Positions 35,301-42,578 of a stretch of 64,000 nt of DNA are shown piece after piece. Each line of letters begins with the position of its first letter. Positions within the stretch are counted from its first letter, which is position 1. A model generated the notes under the pieces. The model was not told where the DNA came from, did no database searches, and saw nothing but the letters and a program-made list of their open reading frames with translations. This DNA comes from Tahibacter harae (GTDB lineage: Bacteria > Pseudomonadota > Gammaproteobacteria > Xanthomonadales > Rhodanobacteraceae), in NCBI RefSeq assembly GCF_024437735.1, contig NZ_JANFQO010000003.1:310001-374000 (forward strand). Reading direction: 5' to 3'. The position numbers were made by a program, and so were the translations under genes.

Positions 35301-36413
35301 CGCGGCGATGCGCTCGCGCAGGCGCTGCGCACACTGTTGCCACACATCGGCGTCGGCCGCAGCCAGATGGGCGCGGAACAGCCGTTCCTCGTGACTCAGC
35401 GGCGACTGCCAGTGCGCGCCCAGCGCCGCACTCACCTGATAGCCGGCGCTGTACTTGCGTTGCAGCGTATTGCCCTGCCAGCGTGTGTCCGAACCTACCT
35501 CGAAAGTCTGCGCCAGCAGCAGCAGGTCGAAAGCCTGCACCAGGCCGCGTTCGGCGATCAGGAATTCGGCCAGGCTGCCGGAATGGGTCTCGCCGCGTAC
35601 CACGCTCGCGGCCCAGGCCAGCAGCAGCGCGTCGGATTCCTCGCTGCCGCGCAGGCTGCGCTGCTGCACGCGGGTCCAGGTTTCCTGCAGCAATGCGTGC
35701 AGGGCCGGATCGGTCGCCGGCAGATCCAGCTCGGCATTCTGCAGCAGCGTCTCGCGCAGGCTCAGCCAGGCCACGCGCGGATCGCGCGGCTCGATGGGTG
35801 CGGGAAAGCGCCGCGTCGGCAGCGCCGTGGCATTGCCTTCGAGATAGCGCCAGGCCGCGTTGTAATCCAGCGGCTCGCCCGCGGCCAGCCAGGGCGGTAC
35901 GCCGGGCAGCTGTGGCAGGGCGTCGAGGTCCAGTTCTTCCGCCGCGATGGCGGCAGGCGTGGCGGGCTGCCGCGCCGGTGCCGTGGACACTATGGCTGCC
36001 GCAGCTTCGTACGGCGCCGCCACCGGCGCAGCGGATGCGCCGGACGCTGAAAAATCTTCCTTCTTTTCGCCAGCAGCGGAATCCACAACATCCGAGGCCG
36101 CGGCAACCGCCGCCGCACCGCTTCCGGCCGCCGCTTTCTTCACCGTCTTCGCTGCCGCCGGCGCGGATGCCGCAGCCGCGGCCGGCGCTGCACCAGACGC
36201 AACGCCATCGCCCCGCTCCACATAGCCCTTGCCGGTCTTCTCCGCGACCAGCTTGAGCACGGCCGCGGCGGCCTTGGCCTCGTCGGCGAAATTCTTGGTC
36301 TGGCTCTGGCCTTGGGTGCCTATGCGTCCCCAGCGCAAATTCACATCGGCGCCGGCCTGCTCCACTTCCCAGAATTTGTTCGAGGTGCCTTCGGAAAACT
36401 CGAAACGGCGCAT
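32382..36413 (-). CDS. WGR-DUF4132 giant protein of the MoxR-VWA cluster
   Basis: A 1343-residue cytosolic protein, first gene of the cluster. Residues 1-75 form a WGR domain (RRFEFSEGTSNKFWEVEQ, then LRWGRIGTQGQSQTKNF), a module found in PARP proteins and in bacterial MolR-type proteins. An Ala/Pro-rich low-complexity linker follows to about residue 165. The body is a long helical, HEAT-like array (for example PEAVAALARIAGTSKSHLLR), and the last 250 residues (from about FRQFLAGHPLLRHLVQRLVWG to the end) are the DUF4132 core with GLVNKGWRRGQAQDGGCIWYF. Function unknown; probably the large substrate or effector of the ATPase-VWA pair. Confidence 0.87.
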   Translation of the reverse strand: MRRFEFSEGTSNKFWEVEQAGADVNLRWGRIGTQGQSQTKNFADEAKAAAAVLKLVAEKTGKGYVERGDGVASGAAPAAAAASAPAAAKTVKKAAAGSGAAAVAAASDVVDSAAGEKKEDFSASGASAAPVAAPYEAAAAIVSTAPARQPATPAAIAAEELDLDALPQLPGVPPWLAAGEPLDYNAAWRYLEGNATALPTRRFPAPIEPRDPRVAWLSLRETLLQNAELDLPATDPALHALLQETWTRVQQRSLRGSEESDALLLAWAASVVRGETHSGSLAEFLIAERGLVQAFDLLLLAQTFEVGSDTRWQGNTLQRKYSAGYQVSAALGAHWQSPLSHEERLFRAHLAAADADVWQQCAQRLRERIAALHPARQAVMAVVLDDAQLADETAMRLTAAAGATLPGVAQWLRVSLRDPAALAALQGARTEHHYFFHDKGALATLLRERRLDMLPILLGDPASENCAELLRHIGLPEAVAALARIAGTSKSHLLRLNQAAQRWPLAALAALAGGLGAGPREAGAQAPLLTQLIANNEAALASLQPWLSPAAHALIERLHAQLAGPADVADATELPRVLADPPWHKPRKTIASVGGLAPLVLPLQEHWPAAERERAAQLSEWQRNRYKGNNALLQAIKDLGFESDWTSLDRVRDEELRKQALAAVKAVDAAALVALWRQIKPLRKHYYVSIDGAALSQLPDDVGVAFWNELVGEASSESDVEFVAARYGPRAWPGVLRAIRRNPGAFTGLALRYADTELAVVAARALTRLKTLRGFGRDWLLRYPQHAAAALIAPALGKPGEARDCAGSALRLLAANGHEALLLEMAARYGRDDVVAGLGSVLQEDALDRFPSKRAPAPAFWAPRSWRRPLLRGSGKALSDGALQHLGDMLAFPSHEELYAGIGQVAEACTRESLADFAWDLFNAWLGAGSPSKEGWALNALGWFGNDDTARRLTPLIRAWPGEAAHARAVAGLDVLAAIGSDVALMLLNGIAQKVKFKGLQDKAREKIDAIAQARGLSAEELEDRLAPDLGLDESGILILDFGPRQFRVGFDEALKPYVSDADGARLADLPKPRKTDDAALSAAAVERFKALKKDARTIAQQQVQRLEVAMCTRRRWSEDVFRQFLAGHPLLRHLVQRLVWGVYEMDSAEDSHGGRLLHCFRVAEDGSFSDAEDNPLQLGLDETRRIGLPHALELPADQAAAFGQLFADYELLQPFAQLGRDSHALTPEELGQRKLERWLDRVVPTGRVLGLVNKGWRRGQAQDGGCIWYFTKPLKGDRVIELQLDPGIIVGLVGEYAEQKLRQIQVGKPSAWGDMQDPLPLSELDAIAASELVRDMEYLTNG

Positions 36414-36460
36414 GGCCTTCCCTGCAGACGTGCGGAACGGCCAACGCTAATCGCAGCCGG

Positions 36461-37141
36461 TTACAGCGTCCAGTCCACCGGACTCTTTCCGTGGCGCATC
36501 AGGTATTCGTTCGCGGCGGAGAAATGGCCGCAGCCGATGAAGCCGCGGTGGGCCGACAGCGGCGAGGGATGCGGCGCCTTGAGCACGCAGTGGCGGCGGC
36601 CGTCGATCAGCTTGCCCTTGGCCTGGGCGTAGGAGCCCCACAGCATGAACACCAGGCCCTCGCGCTCGCGGTTGAGGGTGTCGATGATGGAATCGGTGAA
36701 GCCTTCCCAGCCCTTGCCCTGGTGCGAGTTGGCCAGGCCCTGTTCCACCGTCAGCACCGCATTGAGCAGCAGCACGCCCTGTTCGGCCCAGCGCGTTAGG
36801 CAGCCGTGGCGCGGCGGCGAGAAGCCGAGGTCGCGCTGCAGTTCCACGTACATGTTGCGCAGCGACGGCGGCACGGCGATGCCCGGCTGCACCGAGAAAC
36901 ACAGGCCGTGGGCCTGGCCCGGGCCGTGGTAGGGGTCCTGGCCCAGGATCACCACTTTCACCTGATCGAACGGTGTGGCTTCCAGCGCGGCGAAGATCTG
37001 CTTCGGCGGCGGATAGATGATCTTGCCGCTGCGCAGTTCGCTGCGCAGGAATTCCGACAGGGCCTGCATGTCGGGCCGGTCCAGATAGGCACCGACGCGC
37101 TCCTTCCAGGAAGGTTCCAGCTTTACCCGCGTTTCGCTCAT
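36461..37141 (-). CDS. ung: Uracil-DNA glycosylase, family 1
   Basis: Removes uracil from DNA to start base-excision repair. All family 1 motifs are present in 226 residues: the water-activating loop [18 protein letters not shown], the Pro-rich loop in [12 protein letters not shown], the uracil-binding LLLNAVLTV, and the minor-groove loop [10 protein letters not shown]. The start [12 protein letters not shown] overlaps the preceding regulator gene stop by four bases, so both are co-translated. Length is normal for Ung. Confidence 0.97.
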   Translation of the reverse strand: MSETRVKLEPSWKERVGAYLDRPDMQALSEFLRSELRSGKIIYPPPKQIFAALEATPFDQVKVVILGQDPYHGPGQAHGLCFSVQPGIAVPPSLRNMYVELQRDLGFSPPRHGCLTRWAEQGVLLLNAVLTVEQGLANSHQGKGWEGFTDSIIDTLNREREGLVFMLWGSYAQAKGKLIDGRRHCVLKAPHPSPLSAHRGFIGCGHFSAANEYLMRHGKSPVDWTL

Positions 37142-37989
37142 GCAGTTTCCGTCTGCAGCGTGGCGCGCGAATGCTGGCCCACCCGCAGCTGGAACAGCAG
37201 CTTGGTGATGAGCAGGCGTTCCTCGATGGGTTTCTCCACCAGATCGTTCGCGCCCTGGCGGATCAGTACCGCCTGGTTCTTGGGATTGTCGTCGCCGGTC
37301 ATCACCAGCACCGGCAGCTGGGCCTTGCCGTAGCCGTAGTCGTTGCGGATGCGTTCGAGCAGGTCGCCGCCCGTGAGTTCGCCCTTGAGGTTCACGTCGG
37401 TGAGGACGATGTCGGCGCCGGGCACCTTGCCCTGGGCCTTGGCGGTTTCCAGCAGGGCCAGGGCGTCTTCCACGCTGACCACGTGCAGCACGGTCAGGCC
37501 GTGCTTTTCCATCATGCGCCGGGTCGCCAGGGCGACCACGCGGCTGTCCTCGACGTAGAGCACTTCGCCGGTGACATTGGATTCGGGCCGCACATAGCCG
37601 CGGATGAAGGCCGCCAGCGCGTTGAAGCCCAGCGACTTGTCGAAATAATCGGTGACCGCGTCGGACATGGTGCGCGCCACCAGGCGCTCCTGCACGTCGC
37701 CGGAAACCACCACGATGGGGATATAGGCCTGGGGCGAGTGTTCGCGGATGTGCTGGGCCAGTTCCAGCCCGTCCATGTCCGGCAGGCGCAGCGCGGTGGT
37801 GACGAAATCGACCACGCCGGATTCGAGCTGTTTCTTGGCTTCGGCGCCGCTTTCGCAGGCCAGCACGGTCACGCCCGGCAGATCGGACTTGAGCACCTGC
37901 TCGATCAGGCGGCGCACGACCTTGGAGCCGTCCACGACCATCACCCTGGGCTCGTCGCTGGCGATATGACGGGTGAGATGGGCTTCCAT
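37138..37989 (-). CDS. Two-receiver response regulator, first receiver degenerate
   Basis: A 283-residue protein made of two CheY-like receiver domains with no output domain. The second (residues about 145-275) has the expected phosphorylation site: acidic pair in LYVEDSRV, phosphoacceptor Asp in DIVLTDVNL, Thr in VMTGDD and Lys in VEKPIEE. In the first, the acidic pair is reduced to VVDGS and the phosphoacceptor is Ala ([14 protein letters not shown]), so it probably cannot be phosphorylated. The start MEAHLTRH has a GGGGGG run upstream. It may act as a phosphate sink or a protein-binding adaptor; its sensor kinase is not in the window. Confidence 0.87.
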   Translation of the reverse strand: MEAHLTRHIASDEPRVMVVDGSKVVRRLIEQVLKSDLPGVTVLACESGAEAKKQLESGVVDFVTTALRLPDMDGLELAQHIREHSPQAYIPIVVVSGDVQERLVARTMSDAVTDYFDKSLGFNALAAFIRGYVRPESNVTGEVLYVEDSRVVALATRRMMEKHGLTVLHVVSVEDALALLETAKAQGKVPGADIVLTDVNLKGELTGGDLLERIRNDYGYGKAQLPVLVMTGDDNPKNQAVLIRQGANDLVEKPIEERLLITKLLFQLRVGQHSRATLQTETA

Positions 37990-38058
37990 TAGGTTCCCCC
38001 CGAGGAACTTCCGCGTAGTACGCAAAGATTCTGGTACGGCACCCGGATCACCTGCGGC

Positions 38059-39060
38059 TCATTCAGGATGAGCTTCTGCCAGGTGGCGGGCAGTGGCAAG
38101 CATAGCGCCAAGCCAGCCCAAAACGGCACTGAGCAAGGGCACGGACGCGGCCGCCAGCGGCGACAGCCCGTGCAGGACGAAACGGTGATCATAGCTTTCC
38201 AGCAGCTGGTTGACCGGCGCGGCCAGGGCCCATTGCACCCCCAGCACCACGACCAGAGCGAAGGCGCCGCTGAACAGGCCGTACCAGATGCCGGTGTACA
38301 GGAACGGCCGGCGCACAAAGCCGGGGCTGGCACCGATCAGCTGCATCACGGCGATTTCCTCGGCGCGGGACTGGATATCCAGTCGCACCGTATTGCCCAC
38401 CACCAGCAGGGTGGCCAGGGCCAGCAGGCCCGCCAGCACCAGCACGCTGCGCTGGGACAGGCCGAGGATGGCGCCCAGGCGGCGGCGCCAGGCCGCGTCG
38501 TACTGCACCAGGTCGACACCGGCGTCGCGGCGCAGCTCGGCCAGCACGGCGGGCTCGTCGCTGCCGCGGCTTTCGCGCGGGGTCACGATCAGCACATGCG
38601 GCAGCGGGTTGAACTGCAGCACATCCAGCGCGTCGGCGAAGCCGGACATGGCGCGGAATTCCTCCAGGCCCTGCTCGGGCGTGGTCTGCTTGACCGCGGC
38701 CACGTCGGCGCGGGCCTGCAGGCGCTGGGCCAGCGCGGCGCTGCCGGCGGCATCGACCGAAGGCTTGAGGAAGACGGTGATCTCGCGTGCATCCTGCCAG
38801 CCGCCGCTGAGGCCGCGGGCGTTGTCCAGCAGGATCAGGAACAGCAGCGGCAGGGCCAGGGCCAGGCCCATGACCAAGGCGGTCAGCGCGGTCGCCCAGG
38901 GTTTGGCCAGCAGCCGGCCCAGGCTGGAGAACAGGCTGTACAGGTGCTGGTCGCGCCAGCTCTTGAAGCCCAGCCGCGTGCGCGGCCCGGCGCGCTCGGC
39001 CGCGCGCGGCGGCGGCGCGGGCGCCTTGAGACGGTTGCCGGAAGGCTTCTTCGCAAACAT
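38059..39060 (-). CDS. ftsX: Cell division protein FtsX
   Basis: Membrane half of the FtsEX complex, which couples septum formation to activation of periplasmic amidases through EnvC-type adaptors. It has a cytoplasmic N-terminus (residues 1-55), membrane helix 1 (ATALTALVMGLALALPLLFLILL), a periplasmic domain (about 80-180) and three C-terminal helices (SVLVLAGLLALATLLVVGNTV, FSGAFALVVVLGVQWAL, LSAVLGWLGAMLA). The conserved QLIGASPGFVRRPF loop lies between helices 2 and 3. Its start overlaps the ftsE stop by one base. Length 333, normal. Confidence 0.95.
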   Translation of the reverse strand: MFAKKPSGNRLKAPAPPPRAAERAGPRTRLGFKSWRDQHLYSLFSSLGRLLAKPWATALTALVMGLALALPLLFLILLDNARGLSGGWQDAREITVFLKPSVDAAGSAALAQRLQARADVAAVKQTTPEQGLEEFRAMSGFADALDVLQFNPLPHVLIVTPRESRGSDEPAVLAELRRDAGVDLVQYDAAWRRRLGAILGLSQRSVLVLAGLLALATLLVVGNTVRLDIQSRAEEIAVMQLIGASPGFVRRPFLYTGIWYGLFSGAFALVVVLGVQWALAAPVNQLLESYDHRFVLHGLSPLAAASVPLLSAVLGWLGAMLATARHLAEAHPE

Positions 39061-39737
39061 CAGGCGCTGCCTCCCGGTCGCCAGTCGTCGAGCAGGCGGC
39101 CGTGATCCAGCACCAGCACGCGCTTGCCCATGCGCTTGACCAAAGGCAGGTCGTGGCTGGCGATGAGCACGGTAGTGCCGACCTGCTGGAAATCGGCGAA
39201 CAGTTGCATGATTTCGCCGGAGAGCTGCGGATCGAGGTTGCCGGTGGGCTCGTCGGCGATCAGCACCGCCGGCTTGGCCACGATGGCGCGGGCTATGCCC
39301 ACGCGCTGCTGCTCGCCGGTGGACAGGGTGATCGGCGCGGAGCGCTCGCGTTCGAGCAGGCCGACCTTGTCCAATGCGGCGCGCACGCGCTTGGCGATTT
39401 CCTCGCGCGCCAGCCCCGCGATGATCAGCGGCAGGGCGACGTTGTCGTAGACGCTGCGGTCCATCAGCAGGCGGTGATCCTGGAACACCATGCCCAGGCC
39501 GCGGCGCAGTTCCGGGATGCGGCGCCGGCCCAGCCCGTGCAGGTTCTGCCCGTTGACCGTGACATGGCCGCGGTTGGGCCGTTCGATCAGGGCGATGAGC
39601 TTGAGCAGGGTGCTCTTGCCGGCCCCGGAATGGCCGGTCACGAAGGCCATCTCGCCCGCGGCCAGCTCGAACGAGAGTTCGTGCAGGGCCTCGTGGCCGG
39701 AGGGATAGCGCTTGGTGACCTGGTCGAATCGGATCAT
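39060..39737 (-). CDS. ftsE: Cell division ATP-binding protein FtsE
   Basis: ABC-type ATPase of the divisome, 225 residues. Walker A is GHSGAGKST, the signature LSTGEQQR, Walker B VLIADEP, and the H-loop LIASHDL. The opening MIRFDQVTKRYP and the segment GMVFQDHRLLMDRSVYDN are typical of FtsE. It drives FtsX conformational change. The one-base overlap (TGATG) with ftsX shows co-translation. A plain 180-nt spacer separates it from gspF. FtsE-FtsX here is not followed by rpoH but by a receiver gene and ung. Confidence 0.96.
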   Translation of the reverse strand: MIRFDQVTKRYPSGHEALHELSFELAAGEMAFVTGHSGAGKSTLLKLIALIERPNRGHVTVNGQNLHGLGRRRIPELRRGLGMVFQDHRLLMDRSVYDNVALPLIIAGLAREEIAKRVRAALDKVGLLERERSAPITLSTGEQQRVGIARAIVAKPAVLIADEPTGNLDPQLSGEIMQLFADFQQVGTTVLIASHDLPLVKRMGKRVLVLDHGRLLDDWRPGGSA

Positions 39738-39917
39738 TCGGCGGCGCGGAACTCGGTGACGGTGGCGGAAGCCGGCGGTGCCGGCGGCAACGGGGTGACG
39801 CCGAATGCTAATGCGTTCGCCGCCGCGGCCGGATTCGACCAAGGTCAACAGTACCGATTCCGCGCGAGCGGTCACCCTGGCGCATGTCAGTTTCCCCTGT
39901 GAAACCCAGCCGCGCGG

Positions 39918-41123
39918 CTATTTGACCATCTGGTTCAGATTGAAGATCGGCAACAGTATGGCCAGCACGATGAACAGCACCATCGCGCCGACCAGCAGGA
40001 TTACCGCCGGACCCAGCACCGCGGTCAGCACCGCCAGCCAGCGGTCCAGTTCCTTGGCCTGGTGCCCGGCCGCCTCGTCCAGCATGCGTTCGAGCTGGCC
40101 GGAGCGTTCGCCGCTGGCGATCAGGCGCACCGCCACCGGCGGAAAATAACCGCTGTCGGCCAGCGCGCGCGAGAAGGCACCGCCTTCGCGCACCTTGTGC
40201 GCGGCGCGGCGCAGCGCCTCGCGCATGGGCAGGTTGGGCACGACCTGGGCGGAGATGGCCAGCGCATCCAGCAGCGGCACCGCACTGGCGCTGAGCAGGG
40301 CCAGGGTGCGCGCGGCGCGCGCGGTGTTGGAGGCGCGGGTGAGCTTGCCGATCAGGGGCAGGCGCAGCAGCAGACGGTGCCAGGCCATGCGCAGCTTCTC
40401 GCGCCGGAGCGCAAAGCGCGTGGCGAACACGAACACGGCCAGGCCGGCGAACACCAGCAGGCCCCAGCGCTTGACCAGTTCCGACAGGCCGATCAGCACC
40501 GTGGTCGGCAGCGGCAGCTGCTGCTTCATGCTGGCGAACACGCCGACGATCTGCGGCACCACGTAGACCAGCAGCCCGGTCACCACGGCAATCGCGACCA
40601 GGGTGAGAAGAATGGGATAGGCCAGCGCCGTCAGCATCTGCTGGCGCAGCGCGTCGCGCGATTCGGCGTACTCGGCCAGGCGCTCCAGCACCGTGCCCAG
40701 GCGGCCGGATTGCTCGCCGGCGGCGACCGAGGCGCGGTAGATCTCGGGAAAGCTTTCCGGGTAGTCGGCAAAGGCCGTCGCCAGGCCGGCGCCTTCCATC
40801 ACGCGGGAACGCAGCGCGATGACCAGGCTGCGCGCGCGTTCGTCCTCGCCCTGCTCGCCCAGCGCGGCCAGGGCTTCGTCGATGGGCAGGCCGGCGTTTA
40901 GCAGGGTCGCGAGCTGGCGCGTGAACAGGGCCAGCTGGGTTGCCGACAGGCCGCGCCGGCCCAGCGGCGACGCCTGCTGTTTCTCGTCGACCGCGTTCAC
41001 TTCCAGCGGATTGAGGCCGCGCTCGCGCAAGGTCTGACGCACGGCGCGCGCCGTATCGCCCTGCAGCACGCCGCGCTGGGTCTTGCCGCTGGCGTCCAGG
41101 GCTTGGTAGGCGAATGCCGGCAC
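39918..41123 (-). CDS. gspF: Type II secretion/type IV pilus inner-membrane platform protein (GspF family)
   Basis: A 401-residue T2SS F-family protein. It opens with the signature MPAFAYQALDASGKTQRGVLQGDT and has two homologous cytoplasmic helical domains (ALFTRQLATLLNAGLPIDEALA and TLALLSASAVPLLDALAI) and three membrane helices (LLTLVAIAVVTGLLVYVVP, LVFAGLAVFVFATRF, AVILLVGAMVLFIVLAILLPIF). The basic/acidic pattern and length match GspF/XpsF better than PilC. It anchors the secretion ATPase to the pseudopilus machinery. No other secretion genes lie within 20 kb, so it is an isolated gene here; the symbol is a family name rather than proof of T2SS function. Confidence 0.87.
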   Translation of the reverse strand: MPAFAYQALDASGKTQRGVLQGDTARAVRQTLRERGLNPLEVNAVDEKQQASPLGRRGLSATQLALFTRQLATLLNAGLPIDEALAALGEQGEDERARSLVIALRSRVMEGAGLATAFADYPESFPEIYRASVAAGEQSGRLGTVLERLAEYAESRDALRQQMLTALAYPILLTLVAIAVVTGLLVYVVPQIVGVFASMKQQLPLPTTVLIGLSELVKRWGLLVFAGLAVFVFATRFALRREKLRMAWHRLLLRLPLIGKLTRASNTARAARTLALLSASAVPLLDALAISAQVVPNLPMREALRRAAHKVREGGAFSRALADSGYFPPVAVRLIASGERSGQLERMLDEAAGHQAKELDRWLAVLTAVLGPAVILLVGAMVLFIVLAILLPIFNLNQMVK

Positions 41124-41211
41124 GCGATCGGATCCGTGGAGGGAGGGCCGGATTGTCCACGGAAAGGCCGGGCGGGGGTAGCGGCCGGGGCGGCGCCCCG
41201 GCCGCCGCGGC

Positions 41212-41628
41212 TCAGATCATGGTCACGCCGGCCGGCGGCTGCGGCTCGGCCACGGTCTTGTAGAACCACAGCGTGTGGCCGACCGGATCGACGACGGAGA
41301 AATTGCGGTCGCCCCACCACTGCGTCGCCGGCGCCTGGGCGATGGCCACGCCGCGGCCGCTGAGTTCGGCGTGGTAGGCGTCCACGTCCTCGACTTCGAC
41401 GTAGATCTCCAGCGCGCCGGCGGTCAGGCTGCCGCCGTCCTGGGGCCGCGCCAGCATCAGCATGGCGCCGCCGCGCTGGACGATGGCGAAATCGAGCTGG
41501 CCGTCCTTGCCGACCATGCCCATCAGATGATCGAAGCCCAGCTGTTCCAGGTAGAAATCGCGCAGGGAATCAACCGAGGCGACATAGCGCAGCGGAATCA
41601 CCGAGGCGGGTCTGGCAGTGCTGTTCAT
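41212..41628 (-). CDS. VOC (glyoxalase/bleomycin resistance) family protein
   Basis: A 138-residue single-module-pair vicinal oxygen chelate protein. It has the first beta-alpha-beta unit RYVASVDSLRDFYLEQLGFD and the second ALEIYVEVEDVDAYHAELSGRG with FSVVDPVGHTLWFYKTV. The typical C-terminal metal Glu position reads Trp-Phe-Tyr, and the His of DPVGHTLWF is present. It may bind a drug, aromatic or ketoaldehyde; the substrate is open. GGAG sits 8 nt before the ATG. It is divergent from a TrmB-type regulator 77 nt away, a common pairing for a regulated resistance gene. Confidence 0.87.
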   Translation of the reverse strand: MNSTARPASVIPLRYVASVDSLRDFYLEQLGFDHLMGMVGKDGQLDFAIVQRGGAMLMLARPQDGGSLTAGALEIYVEVEDVDAYHAELSGRGVAIAQAPATQWWGDRNFSVVDPVGHTLWFYKTVAEPQPPAGVTMI

Positions 41629-41687
41629 TGCGTTTTCTCCGTGGCTTGCGGTGGCGAAAGTATCGGCAGACACTGCGCCGCATTCAT

Positions 41688-41703
41688 CTACTTTGTGGAG
41701 TAG
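41688..41703. promoter_or_regulatory. Inverted repeat in the VOC/TrmB divergent region
   Basis: CTACT (41688-41692), six bases, AGTAG (41699-41703) overlap the GGAG ribosome site of the regulator gene starting at 41706. The placement suits an autoregulatory operator or an RNA hairpin occluding that site; arms are short, so chance is possible. Confidence 0.4.
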
Positions 41704-41705
41704 AA

Positions 41706-42569
41706 ATGCGCGTGGCCTGGGCCGAGTTCGGCCTGCTCGACGAAGCCGGCTTCGGCAGCTACGAGAAACGCGCCCTGGTCACCCTGGCGGTGCACGGGGT
41801 CAGCGATGCGGCCACGCTATGCCGCGACGGCGACATTCCTACCTCCAAGATCTACGCGGCGATGGAGAAACTGGCCCAGCTCGGCCTGATCGAGGTGCGC
41901 CGCTCGCGCCCGCAGCTGTATGCGGCGCTGCCGCCGGAGCCGCTGATCGAACGCCTCAACGCCATCGCGCGCGAACGCGCCGAGCAGTTCGCCCAGGCCT
42001 CGGCCGGCCTGCGCGCCGCCTTCGACAAGCTGCCGCGCCGGCTGCGCAGCAGCGAGGCACGGGTGGACCTGGCGCTGGGCGCCGACAGCCACGTCAAGCG
42101 CCATGTCAGCCGCCTGGCCGGGGCACGCCGGCGCGTGCTGTCGTATCTGGAAGCCGGCGACATCGCTGCGATCCACAGCCTGCGCGAACGCGAAGGCTTC
42201 GATGTGATGAAGACAATTGCCCGTCAAAGAGAGAACGCGGCGCTGGAGCACCGCGTCATCTTCGGCTTCAGCGACCGCACCGCGCCGCGCCTGCTCGCCT
42301 TCCTGCGCGATTTCGCCGCTTCCACGCGCAACTTGAGCGGCGTGCGCTACAGCGGCGAGATGGGCCATCCCTTTCACGTGATCGACGACGAACAGGTGAT
42401 CCTGGCGCTGGATCATCCCTTCGTCGGCGAAGGCCGCTTCGCCTCGCTGCTGGTGCATGATGCAGGCCTGGCCGCACAGCTGGCCGAGGGCTTTGAACAG
42501 CTGTGGCAGCGGGCGATGAAGGATCTGCGCGAGATCCGCGGCTGGCCCGGCCGCAGCGGCCGGGCCTGA
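41706..42569 (+). CDS. TrmB-type HTH transcriptional regulator
   Basis: A 287-residue regulator. The N-terminal winged helix-turn-helix is visible in KRALVTLAVHGVSDAATLCRDG and IPTSKIYAAMEKLAQLGLIEVRRSRPQLYAA, the TrmB pattern. A coiled segment (LIERLNAIARERAEQFAQASAGL) and a C-terminal ligand-type domain (VIFGFSDRTAPRLLAFLRDF, HPFHVIDDEQVILALDHPF) follow. The architecture matches sugar-sensing TrmB proteins, but the ligand is unknown. It is divergent from the VOC gene and its own ribosome site overlaps a short inverted repeat. It converges with an amino acid permease gene whose stop lies 9 nt away. Confidence 0.85.
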   Translation: MRVAWAEFGLLDEAGFGSYEKRALVTLAVHGVSDAATLCRDGDIPTSKIYAAMEKLAQLGLIEVRRSRPQLYAALPPEPLIERLNAIARERAEQFAQASAGLRAAFDKLPRRLRSSEARVDLALGADSHVKRHVSRLAGARRRVLSYLEAGDIAAIHSLREREGFDVMKTIARQRENAALEHRVIFGFSDRTAPRLLAFLRDFAASTRNLSGVRYSGEMGHPFHVIDDEQVILALDHPFVGEGRFASLLVHDAGLAAQLAEGFEQLWQRAMKDLREIRGWPGRSGRA

Positions 42570-42578
42570 GCACAGGCC

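Noticed and set aside
32337-36050. Open frame of over 1200 codons on the plus strand opposite the DUF4132 gene
   Set aside because: High-GC genes leave long open antisense frames. The product has no domains, is rich in Gln/Arg/Gly, and the minus strand encodes recognisable WGR and DUF4132 sequences.
39918-41123. Complete type II secretion operon
   Set aside because: Only the F-family platform protein is present; neighbours are ftsE and a VOC gene.
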